Assembly (NCBI GenBank): GCA_963965975.1
Contig: OZ014421.1
Coordinates: 5,135,001-5,199,000, forward strand
DNA length: 64,000 nucleotides
Origin: Xestospongia bergquistia
Taxonomy: Eukaryota; Porifera; Demospongiae; Haplosclerida; Petrosiidae
Direction: 5' to 3'
This document shows, one piece after another, positions 11,422 through 24,603 of this stretch. The translations under genes and the position numbers were made by a program. The notes under the pieces are model-generated. The model was not told the DNA's origin. It saw nothing but the letters and a program-made list of their open reading frames with translations, and did no database searches. The stretch's first letter is position 1; each line of letters starts with the position of its first letter.

Positions 11422-13702
11422 TTAAAATGTTCTCGGTAGATTTCTGATTAAATTAGTTGCCAGTACAGCTCCAATATGGTCGTCCTGATTGATGTCAAAA
11501 ATAAAGTACACGTACTTTATTTATTTTTGTACCTGTAATGCCCACGACAATGACAAAGTTAAATGTGGATGAAACTCTATGATTGCCATGGTAACAGTTG
11601 TGCCAGCTAGTTGTAACATGTATTGACTGCTGTCAGTAGATTTAGTGACCTTTTGATCTGGTAGAAGTCTAGGAGGGAATGAGGGAGAAAGAGAGAGTTG
11701 GTTAACTTGTATATTAACTAAATGGTGCTCTCTACTTTGTAACTGTAGTGGTTAAAATATCCATGAGGTTTCCGTCTGCTACAAAGTGACTGTCTAAAGT
11801 TAACGCATGACTGAACTTAATTTGATGTGGAGGTAAGCCTAACTCCTCCTGAACTTCAGAGGGAGCAAGAAGCTGGAGACCCTAAAAACGTGGTCACTTT
11901 ATTATTACTATTATTATTATAACAATGTCATTATTACCTCATTTCTCATCACAAGAAGTCCTTCAATGTTGGCTGTGTTTGGGACAGGACAGGTTCGTTT
12001 TGATGGAGGCGTACCTATATATTGTATAACAAAGTGAAATAGCACTCTTTTAGTGATAATCGTTGGTGGGTCTTGACTTTTTTTGCAATAAATTGGAGTA
12101 GTTACAGCAACAAACAGTTTTCTTTCTAAATTAGAAGAAAATGGTCACTGTAACCATAATCTTCAAATTTTAGAAGGAAATTGTTTTTTGCCAAAAGTTG
12201 CCAATTACATGTGGAAATTGTAAGTTTCATATTTGGTGGATTTTAATGTGTTTTTACAGTGGAGTTAAAATGGTTTCAGTATTAAATAGTTTCTTTTAAT
12301 ATCTAAATAACATCTTCCTGATTATAGCAGGGACTACCAGGGAGGATTCCGGACTTTAGTTCATATATTGTATAATGACTTACCTATACTTTCTTCCAGT
12401 GCTCGTTTGAACAAGACACTGGACATATCCACGGAAATGTTAGGAGTGGTTGCTATGGCAACTGTCTCTCCATTGGCTGGCATGTAACAGTTAATACCTA
12501 TTGTCCACAGAAAAGAAAGTTTAGGTATAAAACAAAAATAACGTAGTTAAAAATTATGTTTTAGTCATGGTTGTTTATGTAGATTTTGACCTTAAAAATA
12601 ATTTTTGTTGTATATTAAAGTGTGTTCACATTAACAACAATGGTTTTTATTTAAAGTATATAATATACTGTAATACTCTGCTAACAATTCTCATTCATGT
12701 AACGTAAGTCTATTATTCATAATTTTTAAAAAAACATTACATTAACTAAGATACAATGTATTATTATAGGAGCCATAATCATGACAAAGTCATTAATTTA
12801 TAAAGTTAAAGTTAATAACACAAATAGACTCATTACAACATCTTTAAAACACGTACCAAACTCCTCATTTATTTTCTGCTTTAGAAATTCCATCTTTGCT
12901 GCCTCTCCATGCACTAATAGAACATTCCTTGGCTCCGCCTACAAAATTTCAAAAACAATAAATCATAGAACATAGCCTTGTTGTACAATAACTTACTAGT
13001 TGTATAAGTTGCATTATTCCTTTAGCATCAGCATGAGCACTAAATAATGTGACAAATCATGATATATTTATTAATAATCGAAGTTACCTGAATGACATAT
13101 ACTGTACTGAGAGTCTAATGTTGACCTGTGTATAATATAAAAGGGTTTAAATTATAGGGGTTTTATCATTTAACAAACACAAGTTGTGTTAACTTATCAA
13201 TGTTCTTTTTAACTCACTAGCTTTTTATCTATTTCTATTTTCTTCATACCCGATAGAACTTTGTGACCAATAGTTCCAGCTACACAATAACCAGGCATAA
13301 TAAGCTAGGAGAGAGAGAGAAAGAGTATCAACACATTTGAGTAGACATTATCCACTTACCATGTTTCTTTCATCTTCAGCCCATTTCTTAAATATTTGCA
13401 GAGAGAGGCCAGCATGAAGCATACCAGGTGTGGCAAATACAATCTAATAACAAAGATTGTAATAATAGTAATAATTACTATAATAATAGAACCTGTAATT
13501 ACAGGGTTTTGTTCTTACCATTGGTCCTGGTTGATCAATGTAGGATCGATCAAAAGGCTACAATAGAGTTTATATGATTATATTATTGTAACTGGATGAA
13601 GTACTTTGATATGTTTAAAGTCAAACATGTTTCGTTTGACAAATGTGTTCTTGATTTTTTGATTAGTCCAACTGATAAATAGTTTGTAGTAATGATTAGC
13701 CT

Positions 13703-13749
<47 letters not shown>

Positions 13750-16614
13750 AGGGAGGGAGGGAGGGAGGGAGGGAGAGAGAGAGACTCATCCTACAATGCT
13801 ATAATAAATTACCTTTTCAGTCAATCCAGTGGAGAAATAAATTGGATACTTCAAGTTCATTCTTTCCCTGTATAACTAATAACAGCAGCAGTACTACAAC
13901 ATTATACTAACCAGTATGACTCCAATAGAATACATAACTCTTGTGCTCTACCTAATGCAAACACTGGAATAAGTACCTAAAGGTTTATCATCACATTAAC
14001 GTTATTATTAGGTCTGTTCTTCTGTACCTTTCCATCTCTTTCTAAGCACTCATGAAGTCTCTTTAAGAAGTCTCTCTCGCGACATCTTAAATCAATTGAC
14101 AAAAACATGTCAATTTTCATTAACAGAATATACACACCGTTTTGAATCTCTAATTGTTGTTGCATACGTTGACTCAGTGATCAAAAGATCTGGTTTACAC
14201 TTGTCAATCCAGGCTGACCTGTAACGAAAACAGGTTTAACCAGTACTCAGTACAAACATATCCTACCCCAAATGTCTATCTGGTGTCATATTATAATCAC
14301 CCTATAAAATTGTAATGAGAGATAGTTACAGAAACTAATGAGTAAGTTTCTATGGAAACTAATGAGTGAGTTTCTATGGAAACTAATGAGTGAGTTTCTA
14401 TGGAAACTAATGAGTGAGTTTCTATGACTTACAGTGTAAACAAATGACTGATGGCCAACTCTTGCATGAAACATGGCTGCTCCTAAGACATGACCAGCAT
14501 AATAAGCCTTGATTTCTAGTTGGTCATCCACCTAAGAGAGTATAGACATTATAGACAAAGTTTATCAGATAAGCCCTTAAATGTATGATACTTAATTGAA
14601 AATGTCCAATTTTAAAATATAGTATCAAAGATGGAAATTCTCTCTTAATAAATACAATTGACTTGTAACACAAATAAGTACTTCCTTTATATAATAATCC
14701 CACAATACATAAAAAGCTCCAGTATAACAATAACATTAAATAGGTATTGAAGTACAGAAGCCCTTGGGTGACAGTTGTGTTCAAGCTTATGATAGTGTAC
14801 TATGCTTAGGGTTTATAAAAATGTTTAAGGGAAACAGTGGTTCTATCACAATACTGTATGAACGTGGATGTCATGAGGGTGAGCACAAATATCGCAAAGG
14901 GCTTTTATATCAGAATTACAAATGAATAATACTTGTTTGTTATACTAACACAACGGTTTAGTACCACTTTGTCTAATCCCATTTTGTCTAAAATACATGA
15001 TTCAGTGCTAAATGGTCTAATGTAGTGGATATGTTTGAGCAGTTAACACTTTTTTTACCAATTAGCTAATTAAATACCAAGCAATTACTGTCATATTTTA
15101 TGTCTTTGAAATTGTATACAGAGCAGCAGTAGTTGTAAATTCAAGGGTTGTAGAATTTAGAATACAGTCAAGTGTTACGGAATTTTTGACAACTCAAAGA
15201 GGTGCTAATTTACCAAGGCTACATTCCACCATATTTGTGGAATGTCTTTGAGACGAAATCTTCTAGAACAAATAACCACATTGAGGGATGGCACAGCAAG
15301 TTAAAAAAGGTTGTAGGCAAGGCTCATCCCAATGTTTATGAAATTTGTTGAAATCTTTAAGAGAGAACAGGGTGTGACAGAAATCAACATTAGCCAGTTG
15401 GCATCAGGAACCATTCCTCCTAGAAGAGGAAAGAAGTCTACAGACAAAGATAAAAGAATAAAAGAACTGAAACAACGATTTTCAGAAAATACAATTACTC
15501 TTGAAGAGTATGTTCAAGGAATGTCTGGACATACAAACATTTAATCAAAAACAAAATAAAATTAGTATTATTATTAATTTACAACTTTAGACCAGTTGGC
15601 ATTGAATTGTGTATTTTAGAAAAAATGGGATTAGACGAAGTGGGAATATCCCAACACAACAACTAGTTATCTCATGTTTACTTTGACACTTTGATGTAGA
15701 TTGACTGTGATCACTTTTTTCATACAATCTTTAATCATTTGTGAACTAAAGAAGTTCTGTTCTCCTTTCTTGTCGACTGTAATACGTCGGAAATCTTCCA
15801 ATAAAATGGGGCAGATGGCTTTTGTTGGATGAGTCATGTAGATTGGACCGTTGTAGCCACACATCTCAGTAAAGTAAGGCAATGCACCACAGTGATCAAG
15901 ATGAAAATGACTATAGATAAAATAATGAAGATATTGGAGCTAATAAGAGAAATGCTGCATCTAGATAGCTAGCAGAGAATGCCATACTTTTAATGTGAAT
16001 TTAATACTAATCTCTAGACCCTCAACTCTAAACCTTGGAACCTTTTCACATTAAAGTATGACATTTCTCTGCTGGATGGATATCTAGACACTTTGTATGA
16101 GAAATTTGTATGGTTAAAGCTCAATATCTATCAAGGTATATCATTAAAAATTAATTTGAAAGACAACTAAGTCATTTTCATAAGTTATAGAGCATCTAGA
16201 ATATCAAAATTTTCATTACACAGTACAACTAACCTAATTATGACACAGTCAATAAATTCATGTAGTGGTCGGCCTGAGTCACTGATATAGGAAAAATCGG
16301 GGAATCTTCTCTGTTGAGATCAGCATAATATTACATACATTGTTCATCATAATTATAATATTATAACCTCATCATTGAAACCCATATGCATCCCACAGTC
16401 CAGCATCAAGTTTTTCCCACCCATTGAAACTAAAATACAACTTCGACCAACATCTAGAGTTTCATAAGGAAGAGAAATTTGTATTGTGAATGTTTCGTGA
16501 TTTGAAAGGTATACCTTGTCCAGCTCCTGGTGAATTTAAAATAAAACTAACATGACCTTAAATAAAGCTAATTTATCTTATCTTACCAAGTGGTACTACT
16601 CTGATTTCTGACAT
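11422..16614 (-). CDS. INTS11: Integrator complex subunit 11, catalytic endonuclease
   Basis: INTS11 is the metallo-beta-lactamase/beta-CASP nuclease that cuts snRNA and other Pol II transcripts. Twenty-three coding exons give 609 aa, close to the usual 600. Exon starts/ends: 16614-16587, 16526-16515, 16453-16368, 16310-16234, 15910-15682, 14531-14433, 14301-14267, 14218-14138, 14085-14028, 13976-13912, 13867-13813, 13700-13605, 13557-13519, 13443-13360, 13304-13218, 13125-13088, 13039-12997, 12938-12857, 12497-12384, 12014-11938, 11881-11736, 11668-11533, 11484-11422. Metal-binding motifs are intact: [52 protein letters not shown] and [12 protein letters not shown]. Exon 2 is only 12 nt (encodes AGQ and parts of its neighbours). 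The beta-CASP region includes [14 protein letters not shown] and [12 protein letters not shown]. The promoter is shared with the BET gene. Confidence 0.97.
13703..13783. repeat. GA/GGGA microsatellite in INTS11 intron 11
   Basis: On the minus strand it reads (CCCT)n then (CT)n and ends at the acceptor of exon 12, forming its pyrimidine tract. Confidence 0.9.
14330..14425. repeat. 24-bp tandem repeat in INTS11 intron 6
   Basis: Four copies of a unit containing AACTAATGAGTGAGTTTCTA lie directly downstream (minus sense) of the exon 6 donor. Confidence 0.9.
14955..15652 (+). mobile_element. MULE-like DNA transposon remnant with TIRs and 8-bp target duplication
   Basis: A 698-bp element in INTS11 intron 5. 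Both ends carry inverted repeats sharing TCTAATCCCATTTT and CTAAAATACA, with GG at the outer end, and AACACAAC flanks it directly (14947-14954 and 15653-15660). Inside, on the plus strand, lies the C-terminal part of a transposase: [17 protein letters not shown] (about 15259-15309), then a one-base frameshift near 15341, then [17 protein letters not shown] and a lysine-rich tail ending GMSGHTNI at 15543. The RTNNHxEGWH motif is common in MULE-type transposase C-termini. The catalytic core is missing, so it is a deleted, non-autonomous copy. Confidence 0.85.
15955..16105. mobile_element. Short palindromic MITE, copy 1
   Basis: In INTS11 intron 4. Inverted ends share AGCAGAGAA and TACTTTAATGTGAA (one inserted T on the left), and TCTAGATA recurs further out. 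The core CTCTAGACCC...AAACCTTG matches two other copies at 46500-46600 and 47335-47455. Confidence 0.7.
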
Positions 16615-16872
16615 TTTGGATTTTAATATTACAAATTCACTTACTATATAATGGAATATATACGGTAATGGTCTCACCCCCATGTCTCACATTTCCCTTT
16701 TGGCGCCATAAAACCTGATTGACAGGTTTGTGATACAGGTTTACAATGACTCAGCAATTATATAACTTGTATCATGTGACTTCCTGTGAAAGTGACTATA
16801 TAAGAGGACAAATCGGCCAATTTGGTTGTTGCGCAGATTTTCGCCGAACACAAGCAGAAGAAAGAGGAGCAG
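16615..16872. promoter_or_regulatory. Divergent promoter of INTS11 and the BET gene
   Basis: Only 258 bp separate the two start codons. A TATA-like TATATAAG lies at 16797-16804, about 70 bp before the BET ATG. Other visible sites are TGACTCAGCA (AP-1/MAF type, 16748-16757), TCATGTGA (16772-16779), the ETS-like ACTTCCTG, and TTTTGGCGCC (E2F type, 16698-16707) on the INTS11 side. Site function is inference. Confidence 0.65.
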
Positions 16873-19800
16873 ATGGATCCGATTCAGGGTGTCTCCCAGG
16901 ATGTCAATCCACGTCTAGAAACTACTGAATCGACCTCTGCTGTTGTCGCAGATGGGTACGATACCATAATACAACAGTATTTCTAGACTGGATTACATTT
17001 AGAGCACTGTTTTGCATGTGGGGTTGGCCTTGATCAGCACGTGGCATGTTCAACTGTTCATCCCCCCTTTCAAGTCTTGTCGGATCCCTTTGAGTCCCCT
17101 TTCCGTTTTCAACATGTCACTATAGATGCATCTTTACTGCTAAAGCCTTTGATAATGCATAGTTGTACCTGACAAGACTATCAAAGGGGTGATGCTAACA
17201 GTAGCCATTTTGTTGTAGTTAAGAGGTGTTGTTACTTTGTTAGTAAGCTTTTAATGTCACCAATATTGTTCCATTAAGTACATTGAGTATTCTATAGATT
17301 AGTAGGTTGTCTTTATAAACATCAAAAGCTTAATAGAAAGTAAATAGAAATGACAGAACATGCAGCGTGTGTGTGTGTACATGTTAGTGAGTATTGGTTC
17401 CCTTTTATAAAGGAACTGTCAAATACCACCATTGTCACAGCCAACTGCTGTGGCTCCCATCATGACTTCATCCTCTGCATTACAAGTTCAAAGTGGATCA
17501 GTTCAGAATGTCCCCTCGTTAGAAATACAATCTAGTGCTCTCACAAGCTTCCCATCAACACTACAATCACAAACCACACCCCTCATTAAAACTGAAGGCA
17601 TGTCCTCAGCCTCACTTTCACTGACTGGTGGCTTACAACGGACAACTATTTATACTACAACTACACCTATTGTGACTGGGACGGGCTCAATAACAGCCAC
17701 ACCCACTGCCTATACCACAGCTGAAACAACTACTGCTACATCAACAACGACGACGACTGGTCAGGAGACCATTTTGGGGAAAAGAGTGAGACGAACATCA
17801 ACAAAATATGAAGACTTCGAACAACCTCCAATAGTAAGTCATTTATGAACGGTAACATACTCATCTCTATCCTCACCTCCCCCTCCCTTTTTCTCTCTTT
17901 TAGCGTTCCAATAAAACAACAGAAACAAAAGAATTAGAAGTTGACGACACTGAAAATAACAAAAGTGAAAAAACTGGAAGACTAACAAATCAACTCCAAT
18001 ATCTTAAAAACATTCACCGAATTGTTTGGCGACATCACTACGCATGGCCATTTCATAAACCTGTTGATCCTGTTGCACTTAAAATTCCAGTTAGTATTGG
18101 TGTGATATTACTTGGCATGTTATATCGTACATATATGGCTTGTGGTTGGCTATACTGTCTGGGGAAATTCCCTTAAAAAGCAGTTGTTTGCCAATTTTTA
18201 TAGAATAGAGTAATATTGCATGTGATAAGAATGTGCTTATGTCTGGGTCTTGTATGTTTACACAAGAGAATAGCTATATGTTGTTATATTGATCATGAAC
18301 TTTCAGCTTTCTCAGACCCTTTGTATAGTTTGTACCCTTCTGCTGATACAAATCATTGTAGCATCATTACATTTGTGTTAATTATTTTTCTTTACTACAA
18401 TTTTGTATTCTTATCTCCTTAGGATTATTTCAATATAATAAAATATCCCATGGATCTAGGTACTATCAAAAAGAAACTAGAACAAAATGTCTACTATTCG
18501 GCAAAAGAATGTATCGAAGATTTCAGAGCAATGTTCAATAACTGCTACACTTATAATAAACCAAGTGATGTTAGTACACACTAATGCAATTAGAGGTCCC
18601 TGGTATAGGAATGGAAAAATAGTAGCATAGAGATTGTTAGCAAAAAAATGAAATTCATAGCTAAAAATTTTAGTGTTGCTGTGGAAATATCTACATGTAT
18701 TTTGTAGGATGTGGTCTACATGTGTCAAGCGATTGATCGACTCTTTGAACAAAAACTTCAAAGTATGCCAGTTGAGGTATGATTTATTATTGATAGTAAT
18801 CTTGGTCCTTATAACTGGTTTCTCTAGGAAACCGAAGTGACTCCAGGACAGAAAGGAAAGAAAGTTGGTGGTCCCAGAGCTGGACCTAGAAAGCCTAAGA
18901 CTGCAGGTTAATTTATACTAAACTCATTTTTGAAGGTAGTCATTGTTGTATAAATAAATCCAGCTGCTCAATCTACTGTCACAATTGGAACTCCTGGAGA
19001 GGAACCGGGTTCCATTGTCTCCTCCACGAGTACCACCCTTCCAGGTGCTATCACAACAACTCAACATGTTAAGGTATACAGATTGGTGTTTTTATTAGTT
19101 TGCAAGGGGTTAAAAATATATGTACTTTAATAATAAGCTGGATCTTTCACAGAGCTGTGATGACTTGTGCAGACTAGAGTCGCTGATACAGCCAATAAAT
19201 CTAACTTGATGACAATCCCTTGGCTGACTGAGCTCTAAATAGAATTTTATAACTAATTTTGTGTGTAGTATAAATTGGAGGCTACTTGGCATTGTAATAT
19301 ACCAATTTAGAATATGTATTGCTATAATTACAATACTATAGAAATGTATATGTATGTTATATTGGGGTTAGCATAGCTACAGCTTTAAAATAAGCATATA
19401 ATCAACCAAAATTACTTTGATACAGAGGTGTCTATCATTTTCAAAGCATATCTTAGACGCCTTTTAAGCATGAAGTTAATTTCCTTTTTTCACCTTTTCA
19501 TACAGAGAAAAGGTGTGAAACGGCAGGCTGATACAACCACACCTTTCTCAGGTCAGCCTAGTCCTACTGGTCTCCCCGAAGTAGTGTCAGTCCACACACC
19601 TGTGAATCTTCCACTTGTCCCCCAAAGACGAGAATCAACTCGCACTATTAAACGCCCAAAGCTAGAACTTCCAGGAGAAAGTTCATATGGCTCAGGAAGA
19701 AGACGTCCTTTATCAGTACAGCTTCGATACTGTCAGAGTCTCATTAAAGAATTGTTTAGCAAGAAACATCAAGCCTACGCTTGGCCTTTTTATCATCCTG

Positions 19801-22800
19801 TAGATGCTGCCAGTCTGGGATTACACGATTATTATGACATCATAAAATCACCTATGGATATGAGTACAGTCAAGGTATGTCATGTGACTTCATTGACTGA
19901 AAATAATTATTAGTTTACCCATTTTATTCTATTTATCAGTTTCATCTCCAGACACCCACTTGCTTAATCTGAGAAAGGTCGTCTTTCTTGTGAGTGGCAT
20001 ATCATCATGTCACAATGCCATGAAAGTGGATCAAAGTTATCAAACACCTTTTTACATTAAGCAATTGGGCATCTGGACAAGATTAACGGCCAATATTGTT
20101 CTAATTAATGCCTACTTTATAGAAAAAGCTGGAAGATCGAGAATATGAGAGCACTGAAGAATTTGCAGCTGACATGAGATTGATGTTCACTAACTGTTAC
20201 AAATACAATCCACCTGAACATGACGTGGTCAAAATGGGACGTAAATTACATGTACGTTGTGCATATGTACGATAATGAATTAAAATACATGTATATGTAC
20301 ATATGTGCCATGAGAAATAAATTATGAGTAACTTCATTGACTCCCCTTTGGTATGCAAAGCTTGCCAGGCAGTCCTATAGAAGAAATACATTTTGTATTA
20401 CAGTATATACATGTAATAATATATGGACCAAATGCTGTAATTTACATGTGATTTCTGCATAGTTTTATGTGATTTATCATTTCAGGATGTATTTGAAATG
20501 AAATTTGCTCATATGCCTGAAGAACCTCCCCCACCTCCTCCCAAAAAATCTACTCCTAAAATGAAAACAGGTAATTTTACTTGTACATATATGTTGTTAT
20601 TGATGATGCCACACCTTCTTAGGTTCATCAGACTCCTCCTCCAGTGAGAGCGATGCTAATGAAAGTAGTGATGAATCAGACAGTGAATCGGAAAGAGCTA
20701 ATCAACTTAGCAAGCTTCAAGAACAGGTTATAATGATAATAGTGATTTTTAAAAAGATTGTTTTATATGTAACTCAAGTTAAAATTATACAAATTTATAA
20801 TTTCTGTTTTCTCTCCACCTAGGTGATCATGGTTTCTAAGCAACTAGCTGCTCTGAGTAAGCGGGGTGGTACTGCTGGTATAACATTAGAACCTAACTCT
20901 GTTCTTGCTCCTTTTGTGACAAAAGAGAAGAAGAAGAAGAAAGACAACAAGTCATCAACTCACTTGAAAAAAAACAAACCCAAATCAACTTTACTGACAA
21001 CTGTGGCATCACAAGCCAAGAAGAGTTCTAAGTAAGTAGGTTGTTAATACACCAGAAGACCCCTTACTAGTTTACTCTAATAATTCTTGATTTCTGATAT
21101 TAAGTAAGTGACAGTCAAATTTTGGACAGTTATTATACATAATAGAACATTAGGTGTTTCTCAGTTAGCTTCTACAAACCTGCCATTCTTTAATGTTACA
21201 TGATTTACAACTTTTGAAAGAACATTTAAAATTTTTTTTCTTATTAGGTCTACTAAAAAGAAATCCACTTTAAATTGGCAGCCAAGCAGTGATGAAGAGG
21301 ATACTAAGCCTATGACTTATGACGAAAAGAGACAGCTTAGTCTTGACATTAACAAACTACCTGGAGAGAAACTAGGTCGTGTTGTTCATATAATTAAAAT
21401 GAGAGAGCCGGCCCTCAAAGACAGCAGTCCTGACGAGATAGAAATAGACTTTGAGACGCTGAAACCAACTACACTACGAGAGCTTGAGAAATATGTTAAC
21501 TCTATTCTCAAGAAACAAAAAAGACCACCAACTAGTGAGTGTTTACAAGATATGTTATTTACACACCATATTTAATTTTTTTTAAACTTGAAGGAAGTTT
21601 ATTGTACTTTTAATAGCAGAGATAATAGTGTATTCTATTTATAGAATAGTTAATGACTACTACTACATTATTCTATTTATAGAATAGCTAATAAGTAGTA
21701 TTATTCTATTTATAGACAAATCAATGGACACTGCTAAAAAGAGAGCCGAATTACAGAAAAGACTACAGGTCAGTGTCAATGACAGCTGCATGTAAATTAA
21801 TTTTTACAGAGGATTATTGCATGTTGCATTTACATATAAACACATCATCATATTGACTGGTTTTATGATGCATACCGAATTCACACATTTTGACATGAAC
21901 AGCATAGCACAGTGTTAACTGTTATGCCATACATATAAGCTATTATTGATTTCTCCCTCCCTCTCTTGTTCAGGATGTGAGTGGTAAATTAGGAGGTGGG
22001 GCTAAACCACCCAAAACAAAATCAAAGAGTAAAGGTGAGCAAATAAATGTTACACCTCAAAAGGTTGGGTCAATTAATTTAGTTTTTTTATCAGCCTCTT
22101 GGGATGAGGTCAATCAATAATTTAATAAAAGCAAATTTTCTGGCCATGTACTAACTGTGTTTGGTTAGTAGGTGTCTTATAATATACTTTAAACGTACTT
22201 ATTAAGTGTGTTTACTTAAATTTAGTGGCTATTGTGATATGTGTTAAAATTTGTTCACACTAAAATTATGAATACAACTTGAAAACGTTGCTAAAATAAT
22301 TGACAATTTAACACTAAATCCTAGTGTTTTAAAATTTCATAGACACAGTTAATAGTTGGCCTAAGATAAAATTTGAATGAACAATATTATCAGTAAACTA
22401 GAATTCAGAGTGTCTCGATATGTAAATGATGACTGTTAATCTTTCTCTCTCTCTCTCTCTTCCTCTTATGCTTATTAGGAGATTCTCATAATAATGGTAT
22501 CAAAGAACCCAAGTCTTCTCGTCTCAGTGACAGTAGTAGCAGTTCAGAGGAAAGTGGAGATGAAAGTAGCTCCAGCGGAACTGGGTCCAGTACAAGCTCT
22601 TCCAGTGATGATGAGAAAGGTCATAGTACTACCCACCTTTGAACTTTGAACTCTTAAGAACTTTTGTACATAAAACTGCTTGTTGATGGGTGTGGTCATG
22701 TAGACCCCCTATTGGTTGTATTTTTGGTGTTTTTTGGTTGTGATTGGAGCCAGCTTTTTATATAGGGCAGCTGCTATTACTAGTAATACTAGTAATAGTG

Positions 22801-24603
22801 CTGTTCTTTGTACAGCATTCATGATCATTATTCATTAAATGAGATGTTTTGAAGTTTGAAGACAATGTAAAATGAATCTATTCTTAATTATGTCATAGAA
22901 CGTAATTTGGAACTAATGTGATGATGTGATGTCTTCATTAATAATTGTCTCTTTGGATTTGTTGTTTATTGTAGTAAAACATGTCTATTGTTATTTACCA
23001 TGTTTATTTTGGGGCTCAGTAAAGTAAACGGAGAATTGAATATACAATTCAAAGGAGTTACTTTTCATTATTTTCTTAGATCGACCTCATAAGACAAGCA
23101 GATCAAAACCATCTGTAGCCTCAACAACAAAAGTAAGAAGTCCCTGTCTTATCTGTGTTTATGACTTGTTTATGATAAAACCTATTCTTGTTTATAGCCC
23201 ATTGCTCCAGCATATCAGACTACATCTGCAGCCTCTATCATTGGTATGTTGCCATAGTTACACCAGTAGCACTTAATAAGCAACTGTTGTGTTATTAGGA
23301 CGAACTCCATCTAAGTCTCAAACTTTACCCCCTGTGAACACAGCACCCAGTAATGTGGTCACACCTAGTGTGACCACACCCCACAGTCCTGGCTTCTTAG
23401 AGGAGAACCCTTTAGAGCAGAGCATCAAAAAACCTGTTATTCCATCAGCTGACACTAGCTTTGCTCAATTTAAGAAACAAGCATTAGAAAATGCAGAGAG
23501 AGTAAGACATTATATCATACATAATATATCATTTGTAATGTGACCATAGAGAATAGTAATAGAATGTGTAGTAACTATAGTGCTATGCTAATATGCTAAT
23601 ATTTGGGGGTGTTTCTGGGGTCTAGATTGCTATAGTGCTTTATCTTCATTTTTAATGGTCATTTCTACAGTCTGCTTCTAGAACATTTTGTATTACCAAA
23701 ACTATTTAATTATTTGTTTAAATGTGAATGTGGTTGTGGGTGTGTCTAATAGTGTCTTCGTCAATATCAGTTACTTATCAGTAATATGAGTGGTATTTGA
23801 TAAGTTACATAATGCACCTGCCTCTACAGAGTAACAAGGATAGTTGTATGATCTTGTAATGTTGAAAGTCAATCGAGTTTGATAAAATAGAAGAGTATTT
23901 CTGTCAAAATAATGTTTCTTTGGTTTAGGAGAGAGTAACCAAACTACAAGAAGATCTTCAACGGCAACAGAAACAACAACAACAACATCAGAAGAAAGAA
24001 GAAACCAAGTCAGTAAAATTGATCCTCTAAAATTACAATTCATTCAATTCACAAACAACACTTTACTATGTATATAATAATAATAATGGTGTTCATTTTT
24101 AGGGAATCTTCTCCAAGTGCACCAGTGTCATTGTCTCAAAATATTGATCAGGCTGAGAGAGAACGATTAAAAGAGCAACAAAGACTAGAGAGAGAAAGGG
24201 TTAGTGAGTGACTTAGTGCATGAAATGTGTTATCGGTTAGAGGGCAGGGCTTATATATAGAGTTAATACCATGCCATGTAAAATAATTTCATAGCAAGAT
24301 GCTCAGACAAATCACTGATTAAATCAAATTATACTATAATTGTAAACAAGTCTCAGAAATGGACTTAATCATGCAAAAATTAGGGATTGCCCTGTGTCCA
24401 TCTGGAGCAAATAGTGCTTGTTTAAAACATATTTTAATGACTTCCTTTTTTAGACTCTGTCACAGTTACTGTAATATTGTGGTTACTTTATTATGTATAT
24501 GTTGTGTGTTAACTTACTGTTATGTCTGATACAGATGAAACAACAGATTGATATGACCTATCAAAATGATGTGATGAGTCAATTTGAAATGACCATGTAC
24601 TAA
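16873..24603 (+). CDS. BRD2/3/4: BET family double-bromodomain protein (BRD2/3/4 ancestor type)
   Basis: BET proteins read acetylated histones and drive transcription elongation. Twenty-two coding exons give about 1026 aa: 16873-16955, 17413-17833, 17904-18089, 18423-18569, 18708-18776, 18828-18906, 18964-19073, 19506-19874, 20123-20251, 20486-20570, 20623-20726, 20823-21031, 21248-21534, 21716-21768, 21974-22034, 22479-22619, 23080-23132, 23198-23243, 23299-23501, 23929-24008, 24103-24199, 24535-24603. Bromodomain 1 (exons 3-5) has AWPFHKPVD, the acetyl-lysine asparagine in CYTYNKPSD and [12 protein letters not shown]. Bromodomain 2 (exons 8-10) has [24 protein letters not shown] and [13 protein letters not shown] phospho-serine patch ([19 protein letters not shown]), basic lysine runs, the NET/ET domain ([20 protein letters not shown]), a SEED region and a coiled tail with [10 protein letters not shown] follow. 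There is no long Pro/Gln tail as in the BRD4 long form. Confidence 0.96.

Noticed and set aside
12781..12975. 64-aa plus-strand frame
   Set aside because: Antisense to INTS11 exon 18, which encodes the conserved [11 protein letters not shown] motif.
15332..15544. 70-aa frame as an independent gene
   Set aside because: It is the frameshifted C-terminal remnant of a MULE-like transposase within clear element boundaries.
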